Assembly: GCA_025356015.1 (NCBI GenBank) | Contig: JANXYO010000091.1 | Span: 1-64,000, forward strand | Source: Spirochaetaceae bacterium | Lineage (GTDB): Bacteria; Spirochaetota; Spirochaetia; Treponematales; Rectinemataceae | Length of the DNA: 64,000 bases | Direction of reading: 5' to 3' | Part shown: in pieces, positions 35,660 to 44,300 of the stretch | Numbering within the stretch: the first letter of the stretch is position 1 | How the letters are laid out: each line of letters starts with the position of its first letter | Notes under the pieces: generated by a model | Told to the model about the DNA's origin: nothing | The model's input: the letters and a program-made list of their open reading frames with translations, nothing else | Databases searched by the model: none | Made by a program: the position numbers and the translations under genes

Positions 35660-36610
35660 CTATTTTTCCTCCCTCATGTAGGCGTTTCCAAGGGAGGCCG
35701 GGGCGCCCACCCGCTTGGAAAGGGCCTCCCACCAGGTTATCAGGACGAGGACGACGATCGTGGCGACATAGGGGAGCATGTTGAGGATGCCGGCGGGGAT
35801 GGTCGTGCCCGCGGCCTGGAGCCTGAACTGCACGGCGTTGATCCCGCCAAAGAGGAGGGCGCCCCAGATGGCGCGGGCCGGGTTCCAGGTCGAGAAGATC
35901 ACGAGGGCGATGACTATCCAGCCGCGGCCGCCCGTGATGTTCTCGGACCAGCCGGGGGTGTAGGCCAGGGAGAGGTGTGCCCCTCCAAGACCCACGAAGG
36001 CCCCGCCCAGCATGGTATAGAGGTACTTCGTGCGGAAGACGTTGATACCCATGGCGTCGGCGGTCTGGGGATCCTCGCCCACGGCGCGCAGCCACAGGCC
36101 TGAGCGGGTGCGGTAGAGGTAGAACCAGGCCAGGGGTATGAGGAGGTACATGCCGTATGTGAGGAGGTCCTGGTTGAAGAAGGCGCGCAGGAAGGGGATG
36201 TCGCCCAGGCCCGGGACAGCGATGGGCGAGAAGCGATCGGCGGTGAGGCCCACAAGGCGGTGGCTGTTGGACTCCGGTCCCAGCCTCTGGCCCAGGAAAC
36301 TCGCGAAGCCCGTGCCAAAGAGGGTGATCGAGAGCCCCGAGACGACCTGGTTGGCCCGCATCGTCGTCGTCAGGAAGGCGTGGACAGCCGCGAGGGCAGC
36401 GCCCACGGCCGCGCCCACGAGGAGGGCGAGGGCGAGGCTGCCCGTGTAGTAGACCGTCGCGAAGGAGGAGACGGCGGCCATCAGCATCATGCCCTCGAGG
36501 CCGAGGTTGAGGATGCCCGAGCGCTCGGTGAAGGTCTCGCCCACGGTCGCGTACACGAGGCTCGTGCCCGCCCGCAGGGTGATGGTCAATATCGAGGCTA
36601 TGAGGTCCAT
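35660..36610 (-). CDS. ABC importer permease (nucleoside/purine type)
   Basis: Membrane permease of the branched-chain/ribose superfamily as used by BMP-type nucleoside importers, 316 residues, about eight to nine helices. Recognisable blocks: ERSGILNLGLEGMMLM near the N terminus, MRANQVVSGLSITLFGTGF, and the coupling-helix region AVGEDPQTADAMGINVFRTKY. It pairs with the permease encoded directly upstream (stop and start abut). In nucleoside importers this is the NupQ-like partner. Adjacent adenine deaminase and xanthine dehydrogenase suggest purine bases or nucleosides as cargo. Confidence 0.9.
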   Translation of the reverse strand: MDLIASILTITLRAGTSLVYATVGETFTERSGILNLGLEGMMLMAAVSSFATVYYTGSLALALLVGAAVGAALAAVHAFLTTTMRANQVVSGLSITLFGTGFASFLGQRLGPESNSHRLVGLTADRFSPIAVPGLGDIPFLRAFFNQDLLTYGMYLLIPLAWFYLYRTRSGLWLRAVGEDPQTADAMGINVFRTKYLYTMLGGAFVGLGGAHLSLAYTPGWSENITGGRGWIVIALVIFSTWNPARAIWGALLFGGINAVQFRLQAAGTTIPAGILNMLPYVATIVVLVLITWWEALSKRVGAPASLGNAYMREEK

Positions 36611-37711
36611 CTAGGCTGCCCCTCCCGGGGCCATCGTCTGGGCGTCCTTCGCGGCCTTGCCCGCGCGCCGTATCCTGAACTCCGTGAACAGGGAGCCCGC
36701 GAGCATGGGGAAGAGGATCATGCCCTGCATCACGAGGCTCATCGCGGCGGGCAGGCCCATCTTCATCTGCACCTGGTCCCCGCCAACGAGGAGGCCGGCC
36801 ATCAGGATGGAGACGGGCACCACGGCCAGGGGATTGAGCTGGGACATCCAGGCCACGATGATCGCAGTGTAGCCGTAGCCGACCGAGAGGCCCTGCTGGA
36901 GACGGTGGGAGATGCCGGTCACCTCGGTGGCGCCCGCGAGCCCGCAGAGGGCACCCGACAGGAGTATGGCGGCGAGGATCTTGCGCTCGACACTGATGCC
37001 CTGGTAGCGGGCCGCCTTGTGGCTCGAGCCGATGATCTTGAGCTCGAAGCCCCAGCGCGTGCGGTTTATGAGGAACCAGAGGATGAGGGCCAGGGCGATC
37101 GCGAAATACAGGCCAATGTGGGCCCTGCCTGCGATGTGGGGAAGGAGGACCGAGTCGGGGAAGGGGGCAGAGCCGGGGAAGCCGAAACCCTTGGGGTCGC
37201 GCCAGGGCCCATAGTAGAGGCTCTCGGCGAAGAGAATGGCCACGTAATTGAGCATCAGGGTGACGAGGGTCTCGTCGACCTTGAGCGAGGTCTTGAGGAG
37301 GGCGGGGATGCCAGCCCAGAGGGCACCGGCCATGCAGCCCACGAGGAGGGCGGCGGGCAGGAGGAGGAAGGGGGGCATCCAGGAGTTCCAGAACAGGGCG
37401 ACCCAGGAGGCGGCGACGCCGGCGACCACGAGCTGGCCCTCGGCGCCGATGTTCCAGAACCGCAGCTTGAAGGCCAGGCCCACGCCGAGGCCCGTGAGCA
37501 TGAGGGGCACAGCCTTGACCAGGGTCTCGGTGAAGGCGCGGCCCGAACCGAAGGCACCTTTTAGCATCGCCGCGTAGGTCGCCATCGGGTCGGCCCCGAA
37601 GGCCACCAGGAGGAGGCCGGTGAGCAGGAGGGAGGCGAGGAAGGATATGGCCGGCACGAGAAAGAGGGCGCCGATCGACAGGGACTTGCGCTTCTCGAAG
37701 TGTAGTCTCAT
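36611..37711 (-). CDS. ABC importer permease (nucleoside/purine type)
   Basis: Second permease of the importer, 366 residues, with an N-terminal cytoplasmic RKSLSIGA segment and eight or more helices. Blocks: LTGLGVGLAFKLRFWNIGAEGQLVVAG and the coupling helix GFELKIIGSSHKAARYQGISVERK. It corresponds to NupP-like subunits. A good AAGGAG site lies 9 bases before ATG 37711. The stop abuts the next permease start with no spacer, suggesting coupled synthesis of the heterodimer. Confidence 0.9.
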   Translation of the reverse strand: MRLHFEKRKSLSIGALFLVPAISFLASLLLTGLLLVAFGADPMATYAAMLKGAFGSGRAFTETLVKAVPLMLTGLGVGLAFKLRFWNIGAEGQLVVAGVAASWVALFWNSWMPPFLLLPAALLVGCMAGALWAGIPALLKTSLKVDETLVTLMLNYVAILFAESLYYGPWRDPKGFGFPGSAPFPDSVLLPHIAGRAHIGLYFAIALALILWFLINRTRWGFELKIIGSSHKAARYQGISVERKILAAILLSGALCGLAGATEVTGISHRLQQGLSVGYGYTAIIVAWMSQLNPLAVVPVSILMAGLLVGGDQVQMKMGLPAAMSLVMQGMILFPMLAGSLFTEFRIRRAGKAAKDAQTMAPGGAA

Positions 37712-37726
37712 CGCGGGACGCTCCTT

Positions 37727-39265
37727 CTAGACTTCGGCGGGGATGGCCCCGCTCATGAGCAGGCCGAGGCGCTCGGCCTCGGCGTCGCAGGCCGGCATGA
37801 CGGCCATGATCCTGCCCTCGAACATGACGGCGATCGTGTCGGCGACCTGGGCGAGCTCCTCGAGGTCCTCGGAGACCAGGAGGACCCCCAGGCCGGCGTC
37901 GCGCTGGGCCACAAGCTCCTTGCGCACCGCCTCGGTGGCGCCGATGTCGAGGCCACGGGAGGGATAGACCGCGATGAGGAGGGAGGAGCAGGCCTCGATC
38001 TCTCGGGCGAGGATGGTCTTCTGGATGTTGCCGCCCGAGAGGAACTTGGTCCGGGTTGAAGGCGAGGGGGTGGCGATCTTGAAGGCCTCGATCATCCGTT
38101 TCGCGAGCTCGAGGAAGCGCTTCGGACGCAGGACCCCGCCCGAGGCCAGGGGAGCCGAGCGGTAGGCCTTCATGGCTAGGTTGTCGGAGACGCTCATGTC
38201 ACCCACGACACCCACCGCGACCCTGTCCTGGGGGACATGTCCGACCCCTCGGCGTATGACCGACATGGGGCTCGCGTTCGTGGAGTCGACGCAGTTGATC
38301 GAGATCGCCCCGGCCGTCGTCGGCCGCAGACCCGTTATCGTCTCGGCCAGCTCCCTCTGCCCGTTGCCCGCGACCCCGGCGATGCCCAAGATCTCGCCCG
38401 AGCGCAGCCTGAGGTCCACCCCGCGCAGTGCCGGAAGGCCGCGCTCGTTCAGGGCCTCGACGCCGGAGAGCTCGAGGACGAGGCCCTTGGGCTCGAAGGG
38501 CCGCTTGTCGATGCAGAAGAGGATCTCGCGGCCCACCATGAGGCGGGCCAGGTCGCGGGGATCGGTGTCGCGGGTGAGCTTCTCGGCGACGACCTTGCCC
38601 TTGCGAAGGACCATGACCCTGTCGGAGAAGCTCATGACCTCGTCCATCTTGTGGGTTATGAAGACCGCCGACTTGCCCTCGGCCTGCATGAGCTTGACGA
38701 CGGCGTTGAGCTCCTTGGACTCCTGGGGGGTGAGGACGGCCGTCGGCTCGTCGAGGATGAGGATCTCGGCCTTGCGGTACAGGAGCTTGAGGATCTCGAC
38801 CCTCTGCTGCTCGCCGACCGAGAGCTGCCAGACGAAGGCCTCGGGCTCGACCTTGAGGTTGTAGCGCTCCGAGAGCTCGAGGATCTCTCGGCGTATGCGG
38901 GCCGCGTTGGGGACGAAGGGCAGCTTGGGGATCCCCAGGACGACATTCTCCGCGACCGTCATGGAATCGACCAGCATGAAGTTCTGGTGGACCATGCCCA
39001 CGCCCAGGGCCGATGCGTCCCGGGGGGAGGCGATGCGAGCGAGCTTGCCGCGTATGCGTATCTCGCCCGAGTCGGGGCGGTAGAGCCCCGCGAGGATGTT
39101 CATGAGGGTGGACTTGCCTGCCCCGTTCTCGCCGAGGAGGGCGAGGACCTCGCCCTTTCGCAGGACCAGGGCGACATCGTCGGAGGCCTGGACGCCGGGG
39201 AAGCTCTTCCTGATGCCCTTCATCTCCACGAGGAGCTCGGCATTCTCGCGCGTCGATTCTGTCAT
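37727..39265 (-). CDS. ABC importer ATPase, duplicated (nucleoside/sugar type)
   Basis: Cytosolic ATPase of 512 residues with two fused nucleotide-binding domains. The first has Walker A GENGAGKST, the Q loop VHQNF, signature LSVGEQQRV and Walker B ILILDEPTAVLT. The second has a degenerate Walker A GVAGNGQRE, signature LSGGNIQK and an altered Walker B (SLLIAVYPSRGLD), as is usual in this family. One consensus and one degenerate site is the RbsA/NupO-type pattern. It drives the two downstream permeases. Its ribosome site is weak, and a 91-base hairpin element separates it from the receptor gene. Confidence 0.93.
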   Translation of the reverse strand: MTESTRENAELLVEMKGIRKSFPGVQASDDVALVLRKGEVLALLGENGAGKSTLMNILAGLYRPDSGEIRIRGKLARIASPRDASALGVGMVHQNFMLVDSMTVAENVVLGIPKLPFVPNAARIRREILELSERYNLKVEPEAFVWQLSVGEQQRVEILKLLYRKAEILILDEPTAVLTPQESKELNAVVKLMQAEGKSAVFITHKMDEVMSFSDRVMVLRKGKVVAEKLTRDTDPRDLARLMVGREILFCIDKRPFEPKGLVLELSGVEALNERGLPALRGVDLRLRSGEILGIAGVAGNGQRELAETITGLRPTTAGAISINCVDSTNASPMSVIRRGVGHVPQDRVAVGVVGDMSVSDNLAMKAYRSAPLASGGVLRPKRFLELAKRMIEAFKIATPSPSTRTKFLSGGNIQKTILAREIEACSSLLIAVYPSRGLDIGATEAVRKELVAQRDAGLGVLLVSEDLEELAQVADTIAVMFEGRIMAVMPACDAEAERLGLLMSGAIPAEV

Positions 39266-39325
39266 GCTGGTGGACTGCCTCTACTGTGGATTTGGAAAGC
39301 TAAAGAGCCAATTCGGTGGAAGAAA

Positions 39326-39416
39326 CCGCAGAGACGCGGAGCCGAGAGAGGAAATGGGAGATCATCCCCATTCGAAGACCGCTCTGCGGATGCTCTGCGC
39401 CTCAGCGCCTCTGCGG
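39326..39416. repeat. hairpin-forming GCAGAG/CTCTGC intergenic repeat
   Basis: Left arm 39326-39348 (starts CCGCAGAGACGCGGAG) and right arm 39393-39416 (ends GCGCCTCTGCGG) are near-perfect inverted copies around about 44 bases. The element lies within the transcript between the importer receptor and its ATPase, starting 6 bases past the receptor stop. Elements with a CGCAGAG..CTCTGCG wording are scattered in many environmental genomes. It may stabilise the receptor mRNA or attenuate downstream expression. Confidence 0.6.
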
Positions 39417-39421
39417 CATGA

Positions 39422-40498
39422 TTACTTCACCTTGCCCACGACGCCTTCGACGAACCAGTCCATGCCGGCGCGGTCGTCGACGGAGATCGTCGTGCCAGCG
39501 GGAACCTTGACGGCTCCGCTCTGGTCCTTGATGGGACCCGCGAAGACATTGAGGGTTCCCGCGAGGATCTTCTTGGAGGCTGCGTCCACGAGGCCCGCGA
39601 CATCCTTGGGGACCTTGGGGCTGATCGTGCCGAGCTGGACTACGCCGGCCTTCATGCCTTCCCAGTAGCCGTGGCTCTTCCAGGTTCCGGCCATCGCGGC
39701 CTGGATGGTCTGCTTGTAGTAGACCGACCAGTTCCACACGGGGCTCGTGAGGACGGTGTCGCCGACGATCTTGCCCATGTCGGAGTCATAGCCGATGGAG
39801 AGCTTGCCGCGCTCCTTGGCCGCCTTCTGGGGCTCGGTGGTGTCCTGGTGCTGGGCGATGATGTCGACGCCAGAGTCGAGGAGGGCCACGGCGGCCTCGC
39901 GCTCCTTGACGGGGTCATACCAGGTGTTCGTCCAGACGACGTTGACCGTGGCCTTGGGGTTGACCGAGCGCACACCCAGGGTGAACCAGTTGATGCCGCG
40001 CACGACCTCGGGGATGGGGAATGCGGCGACATAGCCGATCTTGTTGGCCTTGGACATCTTGCCCGCGATGATGCCGGAGAGGTAGCGGGGCTCCTCTATC
40101 CAGCCAAAGTAGGTCGCCATGTTCGGCGCGGTCTTGTATCCCGAGCAGTGCTCGAAATAGACCTTCGGAAATTCCTTGGCCACGTTGAACATGGGATCCA
40201 TGTAGCCGAAGGAAGTGGCGAAGATCATGTTGTAGCCATCCTGGGCGTACTGGCGGATGATGCGCTCGGCATCGGGGCCTTCGGGGACGTTCTCGATGAA
40301 GTCGAGCTTGACCTTGTCGCCCAGATCGGCGGCGACGGCCTTGCGGGCGCGGTCGTGCTCGTAGGTCCAGCCCAGGTCACCGGGGGGACCGATGTAGATG
40401 AAGGCGACCTTGAACGGGGCGGCCTTCTGGGCGGCGACCGGCAGGGCCACAGCGAGGGCCAGCAGGACGATCATGACGGCGAAAAGCGTTTTCTTCAT
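39422..40498 (-). CDS. BMP/PnrA-family purine nucleoside-binding protein
   Basis: Periplasmic receptor of the importer, 358 residues, Bmp/PnrA fold. A cleavable signal peptide (hydrophobic 5-22, VAAQ cleavage region) is followed directly by the mature domain; there is no lipobox cysteine, which fits a diderm envelope. FIYIGPPGDLGWTYEHDRARKA and the ATSFGYMDPMFNVAKEFP segment are typical of the family. ATG 40498 was chosen, with AAGGAG 6 bases ahead, over an upstream in-frame start. It is the first gene of the importer operon. Ligand is inferred as purine or nucleoside from the neighbours. Confidence 0.9.
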   Translation of the reverse strand: MKKTLFAVMIVLLALAVALPVAAQKAAPFKVAFIYIGPPGDLGWTYEHDRARKAVAADLGDKVKLDFIENVPEGPDAERIIRQYAQDGYNMIFATSFGYMDPMFNVAKEFPKVYFEHCSGYKTAPNMATYFGWIEEPRYLSGIIAGKMSKANKIGYVAAFPIPEVVRGINWFTLGVRSVNPKATVNVVWTNTWYDPVKEREAAVALLDSGVDIIAQHQDTTEPQKAAKERGKLSIGYDSDMGKIVGDTVLTSPVWNWSVYYKQTIQAAMAGTWKSHGYWEGMKAGVVQLGTISPKVPKDVAGLVDAASKKILAGTLNVFAGPIKDQSGAVKVPAGTTISVDDRAGMDWFVEGVVGKVK

Positions 40499-40599
40499 CG
40501 GCGACTCCTTCTCGTGGTTGATGACATCGGGGAAGGACCCATTCGGGGCCCCTGCCCGCATGCCGGACCGATGGGAGCCTAGAGGGCCGAACCCGCTGG

Positions 40600-40631
40600 A
40601 TAATAAATGCCCGACTTTGGCCGGATGTCAA
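40600..40631 (-). promoter_or_regulatory. promoter of the purine importer operon
   Basis: On the minus strand a perfect TTGACA (40631-40626) is followed by TATTAT (40605-40600) after 20 bases, or by TTTATT after 18. The start site would be about 95 bases upstream of the receptor ATG. Confidence 0.5.
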
Positions 40632-40696
40632 CGCGTATTCCGAGAAAAAGGTAGGACGACTTTGGTAGGAGCTCTTGGGAGGGGAGGAGATGGGCG

Positions 40697-40722
40697 CCCG
40701 GCCCCCTTGGGCGGGGGCCGGG
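40697..40722 (-). terminator. hairpin downstream of the SPOR-domain gene
   Basis: Perfect 10-base stem CCCGGCCCCC/GGGGGCCGGG with a 6-base loop, 41 bases past the SPOR gene stop on the minus strand. No T-tract follows, so it is a candidate terminator only. The rest of the 264-base gap (40499-40762) holds the importer promoter and no gene. Confidence 0.5.
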
Positions 40723-40762
40723 GAGCGGGGAACCGGACGCTGCTGGGCCTGGGTGCGGCCTG

Positions 40763-41440
40763 CTAGAGGCTGCGTTCGACCAGGTTCTTGGCCACGTAGG
40801 CCTCTGAGCAGTTCGGGAGGCCCTTCAGGCGCCCAAGCCAGCCCTCGGCCTCGGTCTTGGCGGTGTAGGGACCCACCCTGACCCGGTACCAGCTCTTGCC
40901 GTCGATGTCCTTGACGCTGATGAGGGTGGCGATGCCCTTGGCTGCCAGAAGATCGCGGAGCTCGTCGGCCCTGCCCCTCGAGGAGAAGCTGGCCGCCTGG
41001 ATCCAGTATTCGCTAACCTTGACCTTTTTCGTGGTCTTGGGCGGCAAGGCGGCCTTGGCAGGTACAGGGGCAGGAGCCTTGGTGATGGCCTTGGCAGCGG
41101 CAGGATTGGCCGGGGCGGCGGCAGCGGGCACGGCGCCGGCGAGGGCAGCCGGGTTTGCCGGGGCGGCCGGCAGGGGAGGGGGGGCCGGTTTGTCGCCGTA
41201 GATGACCACTACCCCACCGTCGGGACCCTTGGTCTGGTCTGCTGCAGGCAGGGGTGGGGGAGCCTGGAGGAAGTCCTGGGGATCGGCTGCCTTGGGCGCC
41301 GCCGTGTTGCCGATCGTGGCCGGAGCCGTGGCACCGCCCTTACGGGGCGCAAAGAGGAAGAAACCCGTTCCGGCGAGGACAAGGACAAAGACACAGGCCG
41401 AAATCGAGATCCAGAGCAGCTTCTTGTTCTCCGCGGACAT
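40763..41440 (-). CDS. SPOR-domain membrane protein
   Basis: A 225-residue inner-membrane protein: short cytoplasmic N terminus, one helix (about residues 8-30), a long Pro/Ala-rich linker to residue 145, then a C-terminal SPOR domain (SEYWIQAASFSSRGRADELRDLL... YRVRVGPYTAKTEAEGWLGRL). SPOR domains bind denuded septal peptidoglycan, so a role in division or cell-wall remodelling is likely, as in FtsN/DedD-type proteins. ATG 41440 has GGAGG 8 bases upstream. It is not obviously connected to the purine genes beside it. Confidence 0.85.
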   Translation of the reverse strand: MSAENKKLLWISISACVFVLVLAGTGFFLFAPRKGGATAPATIGNTAAPKAADPQDFLQAPPPLPAADQTKGPDGGVVVIYGDKPAPPPLPAAPANPAALAGAVPAAAAPANPAAAKAITKAPAPVPAKAALPPKTTKKVKVSEYWIQAASFSSRGRADELRDLLAAKGIATLISVKDIDGKSWYRVRVGPYTAKTEAEGWLGRLKGLPNCSEAYVAKNLVERSL

Positions 41441-41514
41441 ATCCAGGCCCTCCACACTTAACCTATCGGAAGGCAAGGCCTAGGGGTCAAGGGAGAATGG
41501 GGCAAAAGGGGGCT

Positions 41515-41904
41515 CTAGGATGGCTCCTTGACTACCGAGATGAAATTGCCTGCCGGGTCCTTGAACCAGGCGATGTCGGGGCCACGCCCCGCGGCTATCC
41601 CCCGGGCTATGCCCTTGACATCGGTGCCGAACTCGCCCTCGTAGCGCTCGAAACGGACGCCCTTCCGGCCGAGCTCGTCCACGGCCTCGTCAATGTCACT
41701 GACCACGAGGTTTAGGATGGTGAAGCTGGCCGCCTTGTGGTCGCCCTTCTGGTAGATGAAGACCGCCGCGCCTCCCGGCAGCTTAAGGCGCAGGTCCATC
41801 TGGCCATCCTCGACCTCGAGGCCAAGAATTCCCGAGTAGAACGCCTTCGCCTTTCCCAGGTCGTCGACGGAGAAGCCGCTGTACGCGGCCCGTAGCTTGA
41901 ACAT
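41515..41904 (-). CDS. VOC/glyoxalase-family protein
   Basis: A 129-residue protein with the vicinal-oxygen-chelate fold: [25 protein letters not shown] at the N terminus, a second half beginning [18 protein letters not shown], and the final strand [16 protein letters not shown]. Such proteins include lyases, dioxygenases and antibiotic-binding proteins; the metal site is not fully conserved here, so function is open. ATG 41904 has GGGAGG 7 bases upstream. It stands alone between the SPOR gene and a terminator hairpin. Confidence 0.82.
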   Translation of the reverse strand: MFKLRAAYSGFSVDDLGKAKAFYSGILGLEVEDGQMDLRLKLPGGAAVFIYQKGDHKAASFTILNLVVSDIDEAVDELGRKGVRFERYEGEFGTDVKGIARGIAAGRGPDIAWFKDPAGNFISVVKEPS

Positions 41905-41923
41905 CGCCCAGCCTCCCAATAGT

Positions 41924-41949
41924 AGATCCGTCGCGGGAATTACGGATCT
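41924..41949. promoter_or_regulatory. inverted repeat in the VOC gene leader
   Basis: AGATCCGT and ACGGATCT form a perfect 8-base inverted repeat around 10 bases, 20 bases upstream of the VOC start codon. It could be an operator or a leader hairpin. Confidence 0.35.
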
Positions 41950-41975
41950 TCTGTTGAATATACTCCGGAGACGGG

Positions 41976-42004
41976 TCGCCAGGCCGGTCGTCCCGGCCTG
42001 GCGA
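41976..42004 (-). terminator. strong hairpin ending the lipoprotein/FecR operon
   Basis: Perfect 12-base stem TCGCCAGGCCGG/CCGGCCTGGCGA with a 5-base loop, 26 bases past the lipoprotein stop on the minus strand. No T-run follows. Placement after the last gene of a four-gene operon supports termination. Confidence 0.6.
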
Positions 42005-42029
42005 TGGCCGGGACGGGAAGCATCGATGG

Positions 42030-43532
42030 TTAGGGCAGCGCGGTCACCATCCTGAAGTCCGTTGACACCGCCGAGAGCTTTTCCGCGCCGGGGGCGACAA
42101 AGTCGGCCTGGCTGATCAGGAGCTCCCCGTTCTGCACGAGGCCAGCGAATCTGTTCGGCATCGTCAGGCTGCCTGCGCCGAGGGCGAGGCTGCCCGAGTA
42201 CTGCTGGGCCACGGGGCTGGGATTGGAGGACAGCTGGTCCATGTAGTAGTCGAAGGTGTAGATGTCGGCCGTCCCCCGGTTCGTGATCCCACCGATCGCG
42301 GTGGGCCCGATCGGGCTTGCCAGGGCGTAGAGCAGCCCGCCGGAGTACATGAGGTCGGTGAAGACCGAATCGGAGGAGCTCCAGCCGCCGCTCGTGTCGG
42401 GGACGTAGGCTGCATAGAGGTAGCCGAAATTGTACTCGAGGACCCCCGATACCACAGGCCCCGTGGATGGCACGGCGTTGTAGAAACTCACAAAGACGTC
42501 CCCATAGCTGTCGGCTGCGAGCCCGGTCACCGCTTTGCCGCCTCCGGGATTATAGGAGTCCAGGTCGGGCCCGAGGTCTACATAGGGGTAGGAGTACACG
42601 CTCCCCGGGCCGGCCGTCGCATCGATCTCGATCAGCCCAATGCTTGAACCGTCTAGTGCCAGGGCGAAGAACCAGCCGGGATAGTCCTGCTCGGGGCAGA
42701 CTGCATAGAGCTGGGTGATGGTGGGGATATCGGTGGAGATGGCCGCCAAGTCGAACAGGGGTGTCGCGGTGGAGAGCGGGGCTCCGACATTCGTCCACTC
42801 GTAGAGGGCGCTGGCCGTCCTGTTGAAGTAATACAGCAGGCCCTGGGCGGTGTAGAAGAACTTGTCGCCCGGGAGGGCCGTCACGCTGGATACGCTGCCT
42901 GTCTGGTAAGTAGACGGGGCCGCGGGGTTCCAGTATCGGATGCTCGTGCCTGTGATTGCCTGGTTGTAGAAGGCCAGGCCAACCGGGTGGACGAAGAGGT
43001 CGACGTAGGCATCTTCTCCGTTGTCCGGTACCGTGAAGCTGGCGGAATCGCCGAACTTGCCAATGCCCACGGGCGCGAGGCTCGCCGCCAGGCTGTCGCT
43101 CAGGGTGACGTCGACGGTGACTGTGTAGCTCTGGCCGGGGCTGAGGAAGATGTCGATGTAGGGGTAGTTCGGGTCGACGACGTCGACTATCGGCGATTCT
43201 CCGGAATTGGGATCGAGGTTCACGATCTGGAAGTCGATCGAGTTGATGTCGTAATAGGCCGAGAGGTCCCTGGGCTTCGCCTGGCCCAGGTTCCTCGAAG
43301 CCGCCAGCGGGGCCCTGAGCCGGCTCTTGGAGAGGGTCTTCGGCTGCTTGGGCAGGCTCGACAGGAGGTGGCGGCCCGGCGCAAGGCCCTTGGACACGTT
43401 GTGCGCCGCACTTCGGGCGGTGATGATGGTCCTCACCTTGCCCTTTGTCCTCGGCCCGGCGACCTGGAGGGTGCAGCTGGCCAGGAGGGCGGCTATTCCC
43501 AGGGCTGCCAGGATCTTGGTCGCTGTCTTCAC
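42030..43532 (-). CDS. exported lipoprotein, unknown function
   Basis: A 500-residue predicted lipoprotein. Signal peptide with lipobox LLASC (Cys about residue 20), then a basic linker and a large beta-rich, Tyr/Ser/Gly-rich region with repeated short motifs around [27 protein letters not shown] and [12 protein letters not shown], suggesting a beta-propeller-like fold. No catalytic motif is apparent. Translation starts at GTG 43532 with GGAGGG ahead, and overlaps the FecR gene by GTGA, so the two are made together. A surface or periplasmic sensor or adhesin role is a guess. Confidence 0.7.
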   Translation of the reverse strand: MKTATKILAALGIAALLASCTLQVAGPRTKGKVRTIITARSAAHNVSKGLAPGRHLLSSLPKQPKTLSKSRLRAPLAASRNLGQAKPRDLSAYYDINSIDFQIVNLDPNSGESPIVDVVDPNYPYIDIFLSPGQSYTVTVDVTLSDSLAASLAPVGIGKFGDSASFTVPDNGEDAYVDLFVHPVGLAFYNQAITGTSIRYWNPAAPSTYQTGSVSSVTALPGDKFFYTAQGLLYYFNRTASALYEWTNVGAPLSTATPLFDLAAISTDIPTITQLYAVCPEQDYPGWFFALALDGSSIGLIEIDATAGPGSVYSYPYVDLGPDLDSYNPGGGKAVTGLAADSYGDVFVSFYNAVPSTGPVVSGVLEYNFGYLYAAYVPDTSGGWSSSDSVFTDLMYSGGLLYALASPIGPTAIGGITNRGTADIYTFDYYMDQLSSNPSPVAQQYSGSLALGAGSLTMPNRFAGLVQNGELLISQADFVAPGAEKLSAVSTDFRMVTALP

Positions 43533-44284
43533 GGCCCTATCCCTCCGATGTAGATATGGGTGTTGGGAAGCTCGGCCGACCAATCATAGCCGTCCAGGCT
43601 CGAGAGGAGGGATGAGTAGTCCCATCCGTCGATGGAGTAGTAGTCCCATTCGTCATAGGTCGCGTCGGTCTGGCCGAAGTCCGAGGCCGTATTGGCCTGG
43701 ACCGTGGACTCCTGGGTCGCCACCGCGCGCGGGGTGACGATGCCCTGGTAGGTCCCCGGGGCCGAGGCCCTGGCCGATTCCCCGACGGGGACCCTGACCA
43801 CGTTGCCCCGAAGGTCGCCGAAGTCCACTACGCCGCGCTGCACCGAGAGCCTCACCCCGTCGAAGGTGAAGGAGGTGCCCCGCACCGAGGCCGTGGAGAC
43901 GGGGCTGCCGACCGTGAAGCTCTGGGACGTGACAGCCTCGGACTTGTTCACCTCGGCGTCGATCTTGCCCACCTTGAGATAGAGGTCGGTCTTCGCGGCG
44001 CTGCCCGTCTGGACAAGGTCCTTGATGGTGAGCCTGCTAAGGGCCTTCACGGTTACGATCGAAGGCCCGATCTTGAGCTGGAGCTCAGACCGGAAACCCG
44101 TGGAGATCGTGGCGCCGATGGGCAGGATCTCGCCAACCGTGAGGGGGGCCCAGGCCTCGCCCTTCTGGATCTCGGCCTTGCCGCTGATCTTGGCCACGGT
44201 GGCGCTGAGGTCGGCTGCCCCGAGGGATCCGGCGGCGAATATCAGGAGGGCCAGCAGGCTGGCCAGGATCGCTGATCGTCTCAT
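43529..44284 (-). CDS. exported FecR-domain protein
   Basis: A 251-residue protein with a cleavable signal peptide (residues 1-23) and a FecR domain (about 28-160: VGEILPIGATISTGFRSELQLKIG, VKALSRLTIKDL, STASVRGTSFTFDG, VQRGVVDFGD). Classical FecR proteins are anti-sigma sensors with a transmembrane helix. This one has no such helix and no sigma-factor gene nearby, so it must act differently, probably by binding a periplasmic ligand or partner. The tail, rich in Asp, Trp and Tyr (DEWDYYSIDGWDYSSLL), is unusual. The lipoprotein gene downstream is coupled by GTGA. Confidence 0.82.
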   Translation of the reverse strand: MRRSAILASLLALLIFAAGSLGAADLSATVAKISGKAEIQKGEAWAPLTVGEILPIGATISTGFRSELQLKIGPSIVTVKALSRLTIKDLVQTGSAAKTDLYLKVGKIDAEVNKSEAVTSQSFTVGSPVSTASVRGTSFTFDGVRLSVQRGVVDFGDLRGNVVRVPVGESARASAPGTYQGIVTPRAVATQESTVQANTASDFGQTDATYDEWDYYSIDGWDYSSLLSSLDGYDWSAELPNTHIYIGGIGP

Positions 44285-44300
44285 GGAATCCTCCTTTAAG

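Noticed and set aside
43529-44284. FecR-type anti-sigma system
   Set aside because: There is no transmembrane helix in the protein and no ECF sigma factor or TonB receptor beside it.
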